Shown here: positions 8,460 to 17,666 of the stretch, in pieces
How positions within the stretch are numbered: the first letter of the stretch is position 1
Layout: the number at the start of each line of letters is the position of its first letter
NCBI RefSeq assembly: GCF_000186865.1
Contig: NW_008705562.1
Coordinates: 2,518,175 to 2,578,617, forward strand
Length of the DNA: 60,443 nt
Source: Aureococcus anophagefferens
Taxonomy: Eukaryota > Sar > Pelagophyceae > Pelagomonadales > Pelagomonadaceae
Direction of reading: 5' to 3'
Position numbers and translations under genes: made by a program
Notes under the pieces: model-generated
Databases searched by the model: none
Told to the model about the DNA's origin: nothing
What the model saw: only the letters and a program-made list of their open reading frames with translations

Positions 8460-11400
8460 CTAGGACCGCGGGCAGGCGCAGCGGCCGTGGTGGCCCGCGG
8501 CGACGTCCGCGTCGGCGCAGGTCAGCGCCGACGCGAGGCACGCCGTGCCGTCGAGGCTCTCCGTCGCGTAGTCCCGGAGCTTGCGGAAGTCCTCGAGGAG
8601 CCGCTTCGCGGGCAGGTGCGCGTGCCAGGCGGCCATGCCCATGGGCCGCGCCTCGTGGCGGTGGGTCGACAGGCCCAGGGACCCGACGTGGACGGCGACC
8701 TCGCCCCGGACGGCGCCGAAATTCAGGCGCTTCGGTGCCTTGCCCGCGGCGACGGCCGCGGCGTCGTGCGCGCGCGCGGCCTCGACCTCGGACGCGAAGC
8801 CGCCGACGTCGACGAGGCGGCCCTTCTCCGCGATCTTCGCGCGGTAGGCCACGGTCCCGTCCGCGGCCGCGACCCGGAAGACGCCGCGGTAGGGCCCGAC
8901 GCGCGCGGCCTCGGCGAATTTCGCGTCGCGCGTCCGCGCGAAATCCGTAGCGAAGCTCCGGAACTTGGACCTGCGTGGAAATCAAATCTTCAACCCGACT
9001 TCAATGTGATCGCATGCGGCCGTTTCGACGCGACTTCTTCTGCCGTGCTTCGAGAACTCGACGAGAGCAATCGATTCGTCCAAAAATCAGCCGAAGCGAC
9101 GTCGATTTGACCGAGCGAGAGAATTCTCAAGTTTGGTCAGGACCACCCAAACCAGTGGTTGATTTCCACACAGACTTGGACGCGAAGATGGCCTCCAGCT
9201 TCAGGTCCGCGGGCAGGCCACCGAGGGGCTCGGGCACGCCGGGCACCGGCTCGCAGGCCGCGGCGGCGCGGAGCGCGCGCGACCAGTCGACGGCGTCGAC
9301 GGCCGCGCGGCTCGCGAAGAAGCCCGCGCGGCTCGCGAAGACGGGCCGCTTCGCCGCGTGGGGGAAGATGGTGTGGCCGACGCGCACGCGCGTCGTCCGC
9401 GGGTCGCCGTAGCGCTCCAGGGACCGCGCCAGGTCCCGCAGCAGCCGCGGGTGCACGAGCGCGCGGTCGCCGGCGACGAAGTACCACTTCACGTCGGTGT
9501 GGCCGTCGCGCGCCTTCGCGCGCGCGAGGGCCAGGATGATGCGCAGCTGGTGCGCGTAGAAGTCGTCGTCGCGGCTCCGCCACCACGCCCCGTCGACGTC
9601 GCCCGCGCCGGCCGCGCAGCGCCGCGCGTCGGACGCGTTCGCGAGCGCGCCGCCGTCCTGGGAAAGGGTGATTCAACGTCGCTTCAACGTGAGTAGTCCG
9701 CGCGCGCGCGTTCCCAAAAAAGCATCCACGCGTCGAGAGCGCTCCGAGGGATGATCGCTCGTCCAAGAATCGGCCGAAACGAGCGGGAAACGGCCGAGAG
9801 AGGCGCCTCGAGCATGTCGCGCCCTTTTTCCCGCCCCGGAGACGACCTGGTAGTCCGTGAGCGACGCCCGGAAGTGGGCCAGCGAGCCCTTGCCGTCCGT
9901 CGTCCCGAAGGCGTCGCGCGACGCCAGGGGCCCCTCGTTGGCGAGGAGGGCCTTGCGGTAGAGCGCGTCGAGGTCCGCGGCCGCGACGCCCGACGCGACG
10001 AGCGTCCGGGCGCCGAAGCCGCTCTGCCAGCTCCGGAAGGCCGCGATGGCCGCCGTGGCCGCGCCCCAGTCGCCGAGGTCGCCGGCGACGACGACGGCGT
10101 GGATCTCGTCGTCGGTCTTCTTTTTCGGCGGCGGGGGCGGCGGCGGCGGCGCGTACGTGCTCTCGACGGCCTCGGGTTCGGGGTTCGAGAACGCGCCCGG
10201 CGGCGGCGGCCTGCCCGTGAGGTGGGAGACGACGAGGTCGAGCACGGGCCCCGTCAGCGTCTTCGCCGCCTCGACGTGGGCGAAGCGCAGCCCGACGACT
10301 TTAGCGAGCGTCGCGAAGCACGGGAACCACGCCTTGCCTGCGGGGAAATCAAATCTTCGACCCGACTTCAATGTGAGCGTATTTGACCGTTTTGACACGT
10401 TCTCTTCGGCTGTGCTTCAAGAACTCGACGAGAGCGATCGAATCGTCCAAAAATCAGCCGAATCGACGTCGATTTGGCCGAGCTAGAGAATTTCTGAAGT
10501 TTGGCCGGGACGTCCCGGCTCACTGGTTGATTTCCACACGGCGCCTTGCCGATCTCGACGACGAGCGTGCCCGGCGCGCAGAAGACGGCGTTGCTCAGGC
10601 CCGCGCCGTGGGCGCCGATGACGACGCGCGCCGACGCGAAGAGGCGCGCCTGCTGGGGCAGCGGCTCCCGCTCGAGCTCGACGACGCGGAAGTTGCCGAG
10701 CACGGACGGCTCGTCGCGCAGCGCGCGCTCCGCGTCGGCGAAGAAGCCCGCGTCGAGGTGGCGCCGGTCGTAGCCCGTGAGCCAGCCCTCGGCGTCGCCC
10801 GTCGGCTTGCCGCGCCGGACGATGAGCACGTCGATGGCGCGGTCGAAGGGCGCGGGGTAGCCCGCGACGTCGAGGACCTGGGCAGGAAAAGAGTGATTCA
10901 GGTTCGCTTCAACGTGAGTGTTCCGCGCGCGCGCGTTCCGGAAAAAACATCCACGCTTCGAGGCCGTTCCGAGGGATGATCGCTCGTCCTAAAATCAGCC
11001 GAAACGAGGGGGAAACGGCCGAGAGAGGAGCCTTTGAAGTCGGGAATGTCGCACTCTTTTCCCGCCCCGTCGAGGACCCGGCTCCGGAAGCGGTCGAAGC
11101 GGTAGCGCGGCTGGGCGCTCCAGGACTCGGCGTCGGGGCTCCCGATGCGGCGGCCGTCGAGCACCTCCGGCAGCGGGTCCTTGCCGTGGCCCTGCCAGAG
11201 CTCGACGGTGATCCGGTGCTGCGGCTCGAAGACCGCGGCGAGCTGCGCGCGCATCGACGCGGCCTCGTTGAGCTCGACGAGGAAGACGCGCTTGCCCCCG
11301 CTCAGCTTCTGGGGCGCCAGGATCGTGATGTCCTCGCACTCCTCGCCGTTGGCCTCGAAGGCCTCGAGCACGCGCGGCGCGAAGTCGATGAGGAAGTGGT

Positions 11401-11551
11401 AGTACTCGAAGAGGTGGCCGCCGCCGCTCAGCGTCTCGTCGTCCCAGACGTAGGTCGCCGGGCAGCTCACCGTGAAGTCGCGCAGCGGCGTGACGACCTG
11501 CTGCGCCGCCGCCGCTGCGGCGAGCAGGCCGGCGACCCGGCGGTCGTACAT
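8460..11551 (-). CDS. multidomain glycosyltransferase (GT61-like + second GT-like domain) with C-terminal AP2-like domain; five exons
   Basis: Exons 11551-11078, 10877-10550, 10337-9847, 9657-9182 and 8970-8460 join in frame to 759 codons. Residues 1-20 (MYDRRVAGLLAAAAAAQQVV) look like a signal or anchor; an in-frame ATG at 11596 is an alternative start. Residues of about 20-330 resemble GT61/DUF563: a GGGHLFEYYHFLIDFAPR segment, then VVIGAHGAGLSNAVFCAPGT and LVVEIG. After a poly-Pro linker (APPPPPPPPKKK) comes a second GT-like stretch (VVVAGDLGDWGAA..., DFYAHQLRIILALARAK, VKWYFVAGDRALVHPRLL), reminiscent of Fringe-type GT31 but without a clear DDD. Residues of about 612-672 look like an AP2/ERF-type domain (PYRGVFRVAA..., YRAKI, GGFASEVEAARAHDAAAVAAGK..LNF). 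All four introns are transposon-like elements. Two adjacent genes fused by my splice choice is possible but needs no extra start or stop. Confidence 0.72.
8971..9173 (-). mobile_element. introner-like intron, family A copy 1
   Basis: A 203-bp element inside the glycosyltransferase/AP2 gene. Read on the minus strand it begins CTGTGTGGAAATCAA and ends TTGATTTCCACGCAG, so the ends are inverted repeats of about 15 bp. It is flanked by the 8-bp direct repeat ACTTGGAC (plus strand; 8963-8970 and 9174-9181). Splicing from the GT that opens one duplication (GTCCAAGT on the coding strand) to the terminal CAG restores the uninterrupted codons exactly. It is strongly similar to the element at 10338-10541. 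Confidence 0.88.
9658..9838 (-). mobile_element. introner-like intron, family B copy 1 (target duplication eroded)
   Basis: A 181-bp element. On the minus strand it opens CGGGGCGGGAAAAAGGG and closes CACCCTTTCCCAG, similar to the two 192-bp family B copies at 10878 and 48180 along its whole length. The flanking octamers (GTCGTCTC and GACGGCGG on the coding strand) no longer match, suggesting an older insertion. Splicing CAG|GTCGTC...CCCAG|GAC keeps the frame (phase 0). Confidence 0.8.
10338..10541 (-). mobile_element. introner-like intron, family A copy 2
   Basis: A 204-bp element with inverted ends (minus strand CCGTGTGGAAATCAA ... TTGATTTCCCCGCAG). It is flanked by the perfect 8-bp repeat CGCCTTGC (10330-10337 and 10542-10549). 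Exact removal gives ...EIGKAWFPCF... and requires a GC-AG intron using the GC of the duplication. A GT 12 bases further in would also keep frame but adds four codons. Confidence 0.87.
10878..11069 (-). mobile_element. introner-like intron, family B copy 2
   Basis: A 192-bp element. Minus-strand ends are CGGGGCGGGAAAAGAG and CTCTTTTCCTGCCCAG (16-bp imperfect inverted repeats). It is flanked by the 8-bp repeat TCGAGGAC (10870-10877 and 11070-11077). Coding-strand duplication is GTCCTCGA, so a GT-AG intron of 200 nt excises it precisely (FRSRVLDVAGY across the junction). Length and sequence closely match the RAD1 element at 48180. Confidence 0.9.
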
Positions 11552-11635
11552 GCTGCCCAAAAGAGAGCGGCCAACCGATAAGCTGCAGTTTGTCATTGAA
11601 TACCGGGCAGCTTCTGGAATCGCAACTCGTGCGCA

Positions 11636-12400
11636 ATGTGGCGGGCTCTCAGCGCGCGCGTTGTGCTGGGGAGCGCGCGCGCCGCGCGCGCGGCGGGCAG
11701 CCCCGCAAGGACCAGCGCGCGCGTCGCGCTCGGTGGCGCCTGCGGCATGCTGGCCCTCGGCGGCGGCGCGGCGCTCTGCTCGGCGAACGTCGAGGCCGAG
11801 TCGGACCCGTTCCAATTCGAAGCGCTCGAGAAGGACCCGGTGGCGCTGATCAAGCGCTTCGAGGACTTTGAGCGATGCGCGGAGGCGCGGGCGACCGAGG
11901 CGGTCGTCGCGCGCGCGTTCGGCCCCCTGACGGGCAAGACGTGGCGCCTCGTCGAGAACGAGGGCGGCGAGGAGAAGATGCGGCTCGACGGCGAGAGCTG
12001 GGTGAAGCGCAAGGCGTACATGAAGCTGCCGCTGACGATCACCTACAAGCTCGAGGGCACGACGCTGCACAGCGACATCTGCGCGCTCAAGTTCCTCCAC
12101 GTCGTCGAGGCCTGGCGCGTCGGCGGCGCCGTCAAGGAGATCGTCGCCAAGGGCCAGACCGTGCGGCAGCAGTACGGCGTCACGTCGGCGGGCGCGCGGC
12201 CCTTCATCCGCAAGTCCGAGATCTCCGCCGCGGAGGTGAAGTCCGAGTCCGTCGCGCAGTACCACCTCAGCGACGACGGCTGGGACCTGCGCCTCGTCAC
12301 CTGGTGCGCCTACCCCGACGCCGCACCGCCGACGCTCGCCAAGTACACGATGCACATGCGCGCGGACGAGGCGCCGCCGCGGGCACCGACCGAAGCTTAA
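11636..12400 (+). CDS. mitochondrial-looking protein of unknown function
   Basis: 254 aa, ATG at 11636. The first ~45 residues are Arg/Ala/Ser-rich without acidic residues (MWRALSARVVLGSARAARAAG...), a good presequence pattern, followed by a glycine/alanine-rich hydrophobic stretch. The mature part (about 55-240) is a mixed alpha/beta protein with segments such as KTWRLVENEGGEEKMRLDGESWVKRKAYMK. I recognise no family. Only 84 bp separate it from the divergent glycosyltransferase start, so the promoter is shared. Confidence 0.65.
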   Translation: MWRALSARVVLGSARAARAAGSPARTSARVALGGACGMLALGGGAALCSANVEAESDPFQFEALEKDPVALIKRFEDFERCAEARATEAVVARAFGPLTGKTWRLVENEGGEEKMRLDGESWVKRKAYMKLPLTITYKLEGTTLHSDICALKFLHVVEAWRVGGAVKEIVAKGQTVRQQYGVTSAGARPFIRKSEISAAEVKSESVAQYHLSDDGWDLRLVTWCAYPDAAPPTLAKYTMHMRADEAPPRAPTEA

Positions 12401-12489
12401 ACGAACGATTCGGAAGCTTGAACGCCCTCCGAGTCCTAGTAGGCCTCCTCGGCCCCGCCGCGAGCACCGGCCGAAGCTTACACTCCCGA

Positions 12490-13941
12490 CTAGGCCTCCT
12501 CCTCCTCGTCGTCGTCGTCGTCGTCCTCTTCCTCCTCGTCCCCGGAGATGTCGACGTTGTCGATGGCGCGCATCTTCTGGCGGTGCGCGTTCCGCGTGGC
12601 CGCGTCGAAGCCCGGCGCGCCGTGCGCCGCGCCGCGCTCGTAGGTCACGGTCGTCTTGCCGCTCCACTTGAGGTCGATGGGCGTCTCGCTGTCCTCGCGC
12701 GCGGCCTCCGTGGGCCGGCCCTTGTCGAGCTCCATGCGCTTGGGCTGCTGCTGGAGGTACGTCGCGACGCCCCGGTCGCGGTCGACGAAGAGCGCGAGGC
12801 GGTCGCCCGCGGCGCCGCCCTCCTCCTTGAAGTTGAGCTGGTACTGGCGCGTCCACGCGAAGGCCTCCGGGTCGTCCGGGTCCGGCGTCGAGTAGGACGC
12901 GCTGAGCACGTTGTGGCCCCGGCGCTTGTGCGACGTCGTGCAGACCTTGGACACCAACGCCGTCGTCCCGAGCGGCAGCGGCTTCCCGAACTCGTCCGTG
13001 CGGCCGCGCACCGCAAAGTCCGGGTCGTCGCGGACCGCCACCTGCACGTAGGAGTTGGCCCAGAGGTCCAGGTCCGGCGCCAGGGGCACGCAGAACTCGG
13101 CCTTGAGGTGCGGCTTCTTGTCGTGCTTCAAAGCCGCGAGGTCGCCGTCGAGCGCGGCCGCGGCCGCGAAGGACGCGTCGACGGCCTTGGCGCCCGTGCC
13201 GCCGACGTGCTCGATCTTCGCGTTCATGGTCTCCGCCGCGAGCTTCTGCTGCTCCTTGGCGCGCGACCCGAACTCGTGCACCGGCGCGTGCAAGTTATTC
13301 GAGAGGTAGACCGTGTTCTTCAGCCAGACGGCGGACTTGGCGTGCTTCTTGCCCCGGGCGAAGGCGTCGCCGCCCTTGTCGTCGGCGCCCATGAGGGGCT
13401 CCAGCGACTTGAGGATGGCCTCGTCCTCCGCGGGGAGCACGTTCGTCGGGTCGCCCGGCGGCGTGTCGCCCTTGATCAGGTCGATCTTCACGCCCACGTC
13501 GGGCTCGCAGTGGAGCCCCCAGTGCTTGATGTCGTCGAGGGAGCAGCGCTCGTGCTTGCAGCACTCGAGGAGCATGTCCCTGAGCGGCAGCGGCAGCAGG
13601 CACGGGCCCATCATCGGCGTCGGCGGCGACAGCTGCGGCTTCAGCTCGACGTGCCAGCCCGGGGGGCCGGGCACGATGAGCTTGCGCGGCTCCGTCGTCT
13701 TCCGCGGGTCGTAGGGCGCCTCCTTGGGCTTCTTCTCCTTGCGCTTCTCCTCGCGCGGCCGCTTGCTCGCCTTGTCGCCGCCGTCGCTCGATCGCCGGCG
13801 CTTCTTGTCGTCGGCGCCCGCGGGCGCGGCGCCGCCGCCGTTCGCCGCGGGCGCATCGCCGCCGTTCGCCGCGGCCGCGTCGCCGCCGTTCGTCGCGGCC
13901 GCGTCGCCGAGCGCGGGCGCCGCCGCCGGCGAGTCGGACAT
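12490..13941 (-). CDS. PAF1: PAF1, core subunit of the RNA polymerase II-associated Paf1 complex
   Basis: 483 aa from ATG 13941; the longer frame to 14022 starts only with TTG. The N-terminus has Ala/Asn-Gly repeats (AANGGDAAAANGGDA) and a basic, nuclear-localising patch (KKRRR, KRPREEKRKEKK). The family core is visible: CEPDVGVKIDLIKGDT...DPTNVLPAEDEAIL, then HAKSAVWLKNTVYLSNNL, corresponding to the EPDLGV-IDLI and HAK--W-RKT-YIS elements of known PAF1. The C-terminus is a long Asp/Glu tract (EEEEDDDDDDDEEEEA), also typical. Expected role: transcription elongation and histone-mark deposition with CTR9, LEO1, CDC73 and RTF1. Single exon. Confidence 0.9.
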   Translation of the reverse strand: MSDSPAAAPALGDAAATNGGDAAAANGGDAPAANGGGAAPAGADDKKRRRSSDGGDKASKRPREEKRKEKKPKEAPYDPRKTTEPRKLIVPGPPGWHVELKPQLSPPTPMMGPCLLPLPLRDMLLECCKHERCSLDDIKHWGLHCEPDVGVKIDLIKGDTPPGDPTNVLPAEDEAILKSLEPLMGADDKGGDAFARGKKHAKSAVWLKNTVYLSNNLHAPVHEFGSRAKEQQKLAAETMNAKIEHVGGTGAKAVDASFAAAAALDGDLAALKHDKKPHLKAEFCVPLAPDLDLWANSYVQVAVRDDPDFAVRGRTDEFGKPLPLGTTALVSKVCTTSHKRRGHNVLSASYSTPDPDDPEAFAWTRQYQLNFKEEGGAAGDRLALFVDRDRGVATYLQQQPKRMELDKGRPTEAAREDSETPIDLKWSGKTTVTYERGAAHGAPGFDAATRNAHRQKMRAIDNVDISGDEEEEDDDDDDEEEEA

Positions 13942-14084
13942 CGTCCGAGCCGGCTCGAGCGGTCCACTCGCCTCTGGCGCGCCGCGGCGGCGCTCGACGC
14001 CGTCAGGATATCGATCCGTCAAACGCCGAGGCCTACGCCACTGGATGATCCGCCTGCCGGGCTACTTGTCCGCCTCGTCCGGAG

Positions 14085-15822
14085 CTACGTTACCACGCCG
14101 CCCAGGTAGAGCTCGAGGTACGCGCGGCGCTCGTCGGCCACGGACAGCAGGTCGCCCGGCTCGCGCGCGACGGCGTAGGGCAGGACCGCGTCCGTGAAGA
14201 TCGTCGCGAGGTGGCGCCGGCCGTCGCGCTCGAGCGCCCAGCCGACGGCCGCGGCCGCCTCCGCGCGGCGCCGCGCGCCGCGGGGGTAGAGGAAGTGCGA
14301 GTCCGGGCGCCAGGGGCGGCGCGCCATCGGCACCCACGTCGCGTCGTCCCCCCGCTCGTCTCCGGCCCAGAGCGCCCTGCCGAAGGCCCCGAGGGGCTCG
14401 ACGTCGGGGTCCGCGCCCGCCCGCAGCAGCGTCGGGTGCCACGCCGCCGGGATGTCGTTCGCGAAACACAGGAGGGGCAGCCCCGCCGCCGCGCCCGCGA
14501 AGACGTCGACCTCCCGGAGCCACTCCGCCAGCCCCGGCGCGCCGCGCGCGTGGGCCTCGTCGACGAGGTCGACCGCGACCTCCGCGCGCGCGGCGCCGTC
14601 GACGACGGGCACGTCGTCCGGGGACCCGACCTCGGGCGCGTCGGCGTAGACGGGCCGCGCGCCGCAGACGACGAGGAAGACGGCCGCGTCGACCCGCGAG
14701 TTCTGCACCGCCTTGGCGAGGGGCGTGCGCGCCTCGGGGTCCCGGCGCTCGAGCGCGCCCGCGTCCGCCGCGAGAATCCGCGCGACGCACTCGACGTCGC
14801 CGGAGCAGGCCGCCGCGTGCAGCGGGCCGTGGTCGCCGCGCGCCGCGGGCGCCGTGCCGCCGTGGGCCAGAATTTCCGCCACGCAGGCGCCGTAGCCGCC
14901 CGCCGCGGCGACGTAGAGCGGCGACGCGTAGGGCGGCCGCATGCGCGCGTCGACGTCGCTCACGGGCAGCAGCGCGCGCACGCAGCTCTCGCAGCCCGCG
15001 TAGCAGGCGACGTGGAGCGCCGTCGCGCCGTCCTCGACGGCCGCGCGCCGCGCGCACGCGAGGAGCGCGGCGCGGCCCCCGGGCGCCGCGGCCGCGGCGG
15101 CGACGACCGCGCGGAGGCACGCGGCGTGCTTCGCCTCGGCCGCCGCGTGGAGGCACGTGTGGCCGCTGGCCCGGGTCCAGGCGAGCTGGTCCGCGGGGCC
15201 CTCCTCGACGAGCACGCGGGCCAGCTTCGCGCAGCCCTTGCCGCAGCACTCGTAGAGCGCCGCGTCCGCGGACCCGGCGCCGTCGCCCGCGGGCCGCCGC
15301 GCGAGCGGGTCCGCGCCGCCGCGCAGGAGGAGCCGCGCCACACTCGCCGCGCGGGCCTCGTCGCCGTGGAGCACCTCCATGGCGATCATGAGCGCCGTGT
15401 GGCCTACCAAGCATGACAGTAACGATTCTTAATCGTTTTCCCAGCCGAAATCTCTCGAAAATCGTCACGGCCACAGGACGCTGCGTGTGGCCCCGGCCCG
15501 TGAACGCGCGCACGTCCTCGGGGTAGAACTCCACCAGCGCGGCGACGCAGTCGACGGCGCCGCTCTGGCACGCGACCATGAGCGGCGTGTGGCCCGAGGG
15601 CATGCGCAGCGCCGGACAGCCGCGGTCCAGGAGCTCCGCCAAGCAGTGGAACCGCCCGAAGTTGGCCGCGATGTGCGTCGCGTAGGCGCCCTCGTCCGTC
15701 GTCGCCGCGAAGCCGCGCTCGTCCTCGGGCTCCAAATCCTGCAGCGCCGCGCGGAGCTGCGCCGGCTCGTCGTCCAGCGTGAGCTGGAGCACGCGCTGGG
15801 AGAGCTCGGAGACATCCACCAT
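14085..15822 (-). CDS. ankyrin-repeat protein, two exons
   Basis: Exons 15822-15492 and 15403-14085 join to 549 aa from ATG 15822 (MVDVSELSQRVLQL). At least eight ankyrin-type repeats are visible between residues of about 30 and 350 (for example GAYATHIAANFGRFHCLAEL, SGHTPLMVACQSGAVDCVAAL, GATALHVACYAGCESCVRAL, DHGPLHAAACSGDVECVARIL). The C-terminal third is not repeat-like (PLLCFANDIPAAWHPTLLRAG...). The interior of the third repeat (GHTALMIAM) is split by an 80-bp insertion flanked by an 8-bp duplication; removing it restores the repeat. Probably a protein-interaction scaffold; partner unknown. Confidence 0.85.
15404..15483 (-). mobile_element. short (80-bp) introner-like intron in the ankyrin gene
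   Basis: The insertion is bounded by a perfect 8-bp direct repeat CGTGTGGC (15396-15403 and 15484-15491). On the coding strand the intron would start GCCACACG and end TTGGTAG. It lacks the family A or B ends. Exact excision gives GRGHTALMIAM, matching the ankyrin consensus. A GT 12 bases inside would also keep frame. Confidence 0.65.
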
Positions 15823-16025
15823 GCTCAATTGAGAATATGTTCATAGGCAACTTTCCTGCACGTTGTCGTTGTAATTCCAGCCGCGGCGGATGGGGGCAGC
15901 CCATAATGGAGTGAGCGCGGGCATGCACAAGCCGAGCTAGCCGCAGATTATGCCAGCGGCGTCGTCAATCCTGGCACCTGCAAGCCTGCACCGCACTCTG
16001 TTGTCAGCCACCGTACGTATTTCCA

Positions 16026-16829
16026 ATGCGTCATGCGGCAGCATTTAGCGTCGCAACGCTGCTGCTGTGCGTCGGCGCCGGCGCGCCCGATGCCGGAAGC
16101 ATCGTCCTCCTCGGCGGCGGTGCCAGAACATTTCTCTGCTGCTTCGACGAGCTCGTCGAGAAGCTCGCGAAGCCCATGGAAGCCGACCTCTTCGCCTACT
16201 TTAAGACGACGGAGGGAAAACACCAGACGTGGCACCACAACGAGTCGAAGCTACTTGCGAAGCTCGAGACGTACGCGCGGTTCCGAGGCGCGGTGCTCGT
16301 GCCGCGCCTCGACTGCGAGGGCGACTGCCTCGTGGCGCAGGTCGGCTGCCGCAAGCGCTTCGCGCGGCACCTCGGCAACGACACGACACTCGGCCGCGCC
16401 ATCGGCCAGCACGCGCTGCTCGAACGCCTCGGCCAGGAGCTTCGGACGCTCGAGGCGAGGCGCGGCGCGCGCTACGAATGGGTCGCGTGGGTGCGCCCGG
16501 ACGTCGTCGTGCAGGCCCGCTACCCGGCGCTCGCCGACGTCGCGTCGAGCCTGGCCGCGCTTCCCAGCTGCGGCGGCGACGTCGACATGGCTCGCGTCCT
16601 CCCGCGCGACGAGGCCGAGAGCCTGCTCTTCGGCGGCATGGCGGCCGCGCGGAGCGCGTGCGGCATCTTCGCCACGCGCGCGTGCAATCGCACGAACCAC
16701 CGGACGGCGGCCTGCAACCCCTTCGCGTTCGAGGCCGAGGACTTCGTGCGACGGGCCGTCCCGCACAACCGCGGCTGCGTCCGCGCGAGGCCGCTGCGCC
16801 CGGCCTCGTGTCCGTTGCTAAAGAGTTGA
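16026..16829 (+). CDS. secreted protein, possibly glycosyltransferase-like
   Basis: 267 aa, ATG at 16026. Residues 1-20 form a signal peptide (MRHAAAFSVATLLLCVGAGA). The body starts with a strand-loop IVLLGGGARTF and contains YEWVAWVRPDVVVQARYP near residue 155, a pattern seen where GT-A-like proteins read out a client residue, plus several cysteines near the C-terminus (CNRTNHRTAACNPF). No DxD is certain. It may be related in style to the secreted protein at 21759, which has RYDRFVITRTDQFY. Family assignment is tentative. Confidence 0.6.
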   Translation: MRHAAAFSVATLLLCVGAGAPDAGSIVLLGGGARTFLCCFDELVEKLAKPMEADLFAYFKTTEGKHQTWHHNESKLLAKLETYARFRGAVLVPRLDCEGDCLVAQVGCRKRFARHLGNDTTLGRAIGQHALLERLGQELRTLEARRGARYEWVAWVRPDVVVQARYPALADVASSLAALPSCGGDVDMARVLPRDEAESLLFGGMAAARSACGIFATRACNRTNHRTAACNPFAFEAEDFVRRAVPHNRGCVRARPLRPASCPLLKS

Positions 16830-16884
16830 AGAGGAGGGGGGAAGCACCACTGAGATTGCCCATCCGTTGCGGTTTATTTCGTTG

Positions 16885-16943
16885 CGGCTCGCTGTATGTG
16901 TTTGGTTCCGCTCATCGGCTCGCTGTATGTATTTGGTTCCGCT
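16885..16943. repeat. two tandem 28-bp units
   Basis: Units at 16885-16912 and 16916-16943 differ at one base and start 31 bp apart (CGGCTCGCTGTATGTRTTTG core). They lie just after the stop of the secreted-protein gene, in a 2.1-kb gene-free stretch. Confidence 0.8.
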
Positions 16944-17666
16944 GATTTCGGGCCGAGAAGCGCCGAGACGGCATGGACGCATTAAATTTAGTCGAGCGCG
17001 CCTACCACCGCGCGCGCGCCCCCGCGTGCAAGATCGCTGGGACTGCGCATAGCGCGCACATGGGGGCTGCCATCGGCGAAGGAGCGGCATCGTCTAGATT
17101 GCGATTCGCTGAGAACGCGAGCGGTTTCGGAGGACCGATTTGACCGACGCGACGCCCCTCCCCCGGCCCGTGAGCGGCCCGGGCAGCCCCGCGCAGCAGC
17201 AGGGATCGTCCGCCATCGACCCGCGAGCGCCCTGCCACAAGGGCTGGCCCAGAGGAGCCGAGGAAGTCGATCTGACATGTTCGGGCTGAAACCGCGTCGC
17301 GCGCGGCCGCGCGGCCGCGCGCGCGTGTCGCACGTCCTTCGAGCCAAACCAGCAACTGAGCAGCCCGAGGGCACCAGACGTGTACCCCGAGCCTCCGCGC
17401 CAGCCAGCACGCTGCCCGAAGCCCAAAAAGTGCTGCTCTGGCGGTCAGAGAGCATGTCGAAAAGTAGCGAGTTCGCGTGCACATAAAAATCGACCGCCGA
17501 CGCGGCCATGGTCACGGCGCACACTCCTGGAGAGAGGGCGCGCCCGGCATTCAGACGCATGTTCCCGTGACCATGGCCCCGTCGAACGCCGCGCGGCAGC
17601 CAAATGCAAAGAGAGGCTCTCCATGCTTCTCCCCTCATGAGTTGAAGGTCTCGTAGTTGAAGGAAG
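16944..17666. other. intergenic stretch without a supportable gene
   Basis: Several short ORFs exist on both strands but none has an ATG-led, recognisable protein, and their frames overlap one another as expected by chance at this GC. The stretch includes alternating GC runs (about 17296-17330). It ends at a terminal-inverted-repeat element. Confidence 0.5.
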
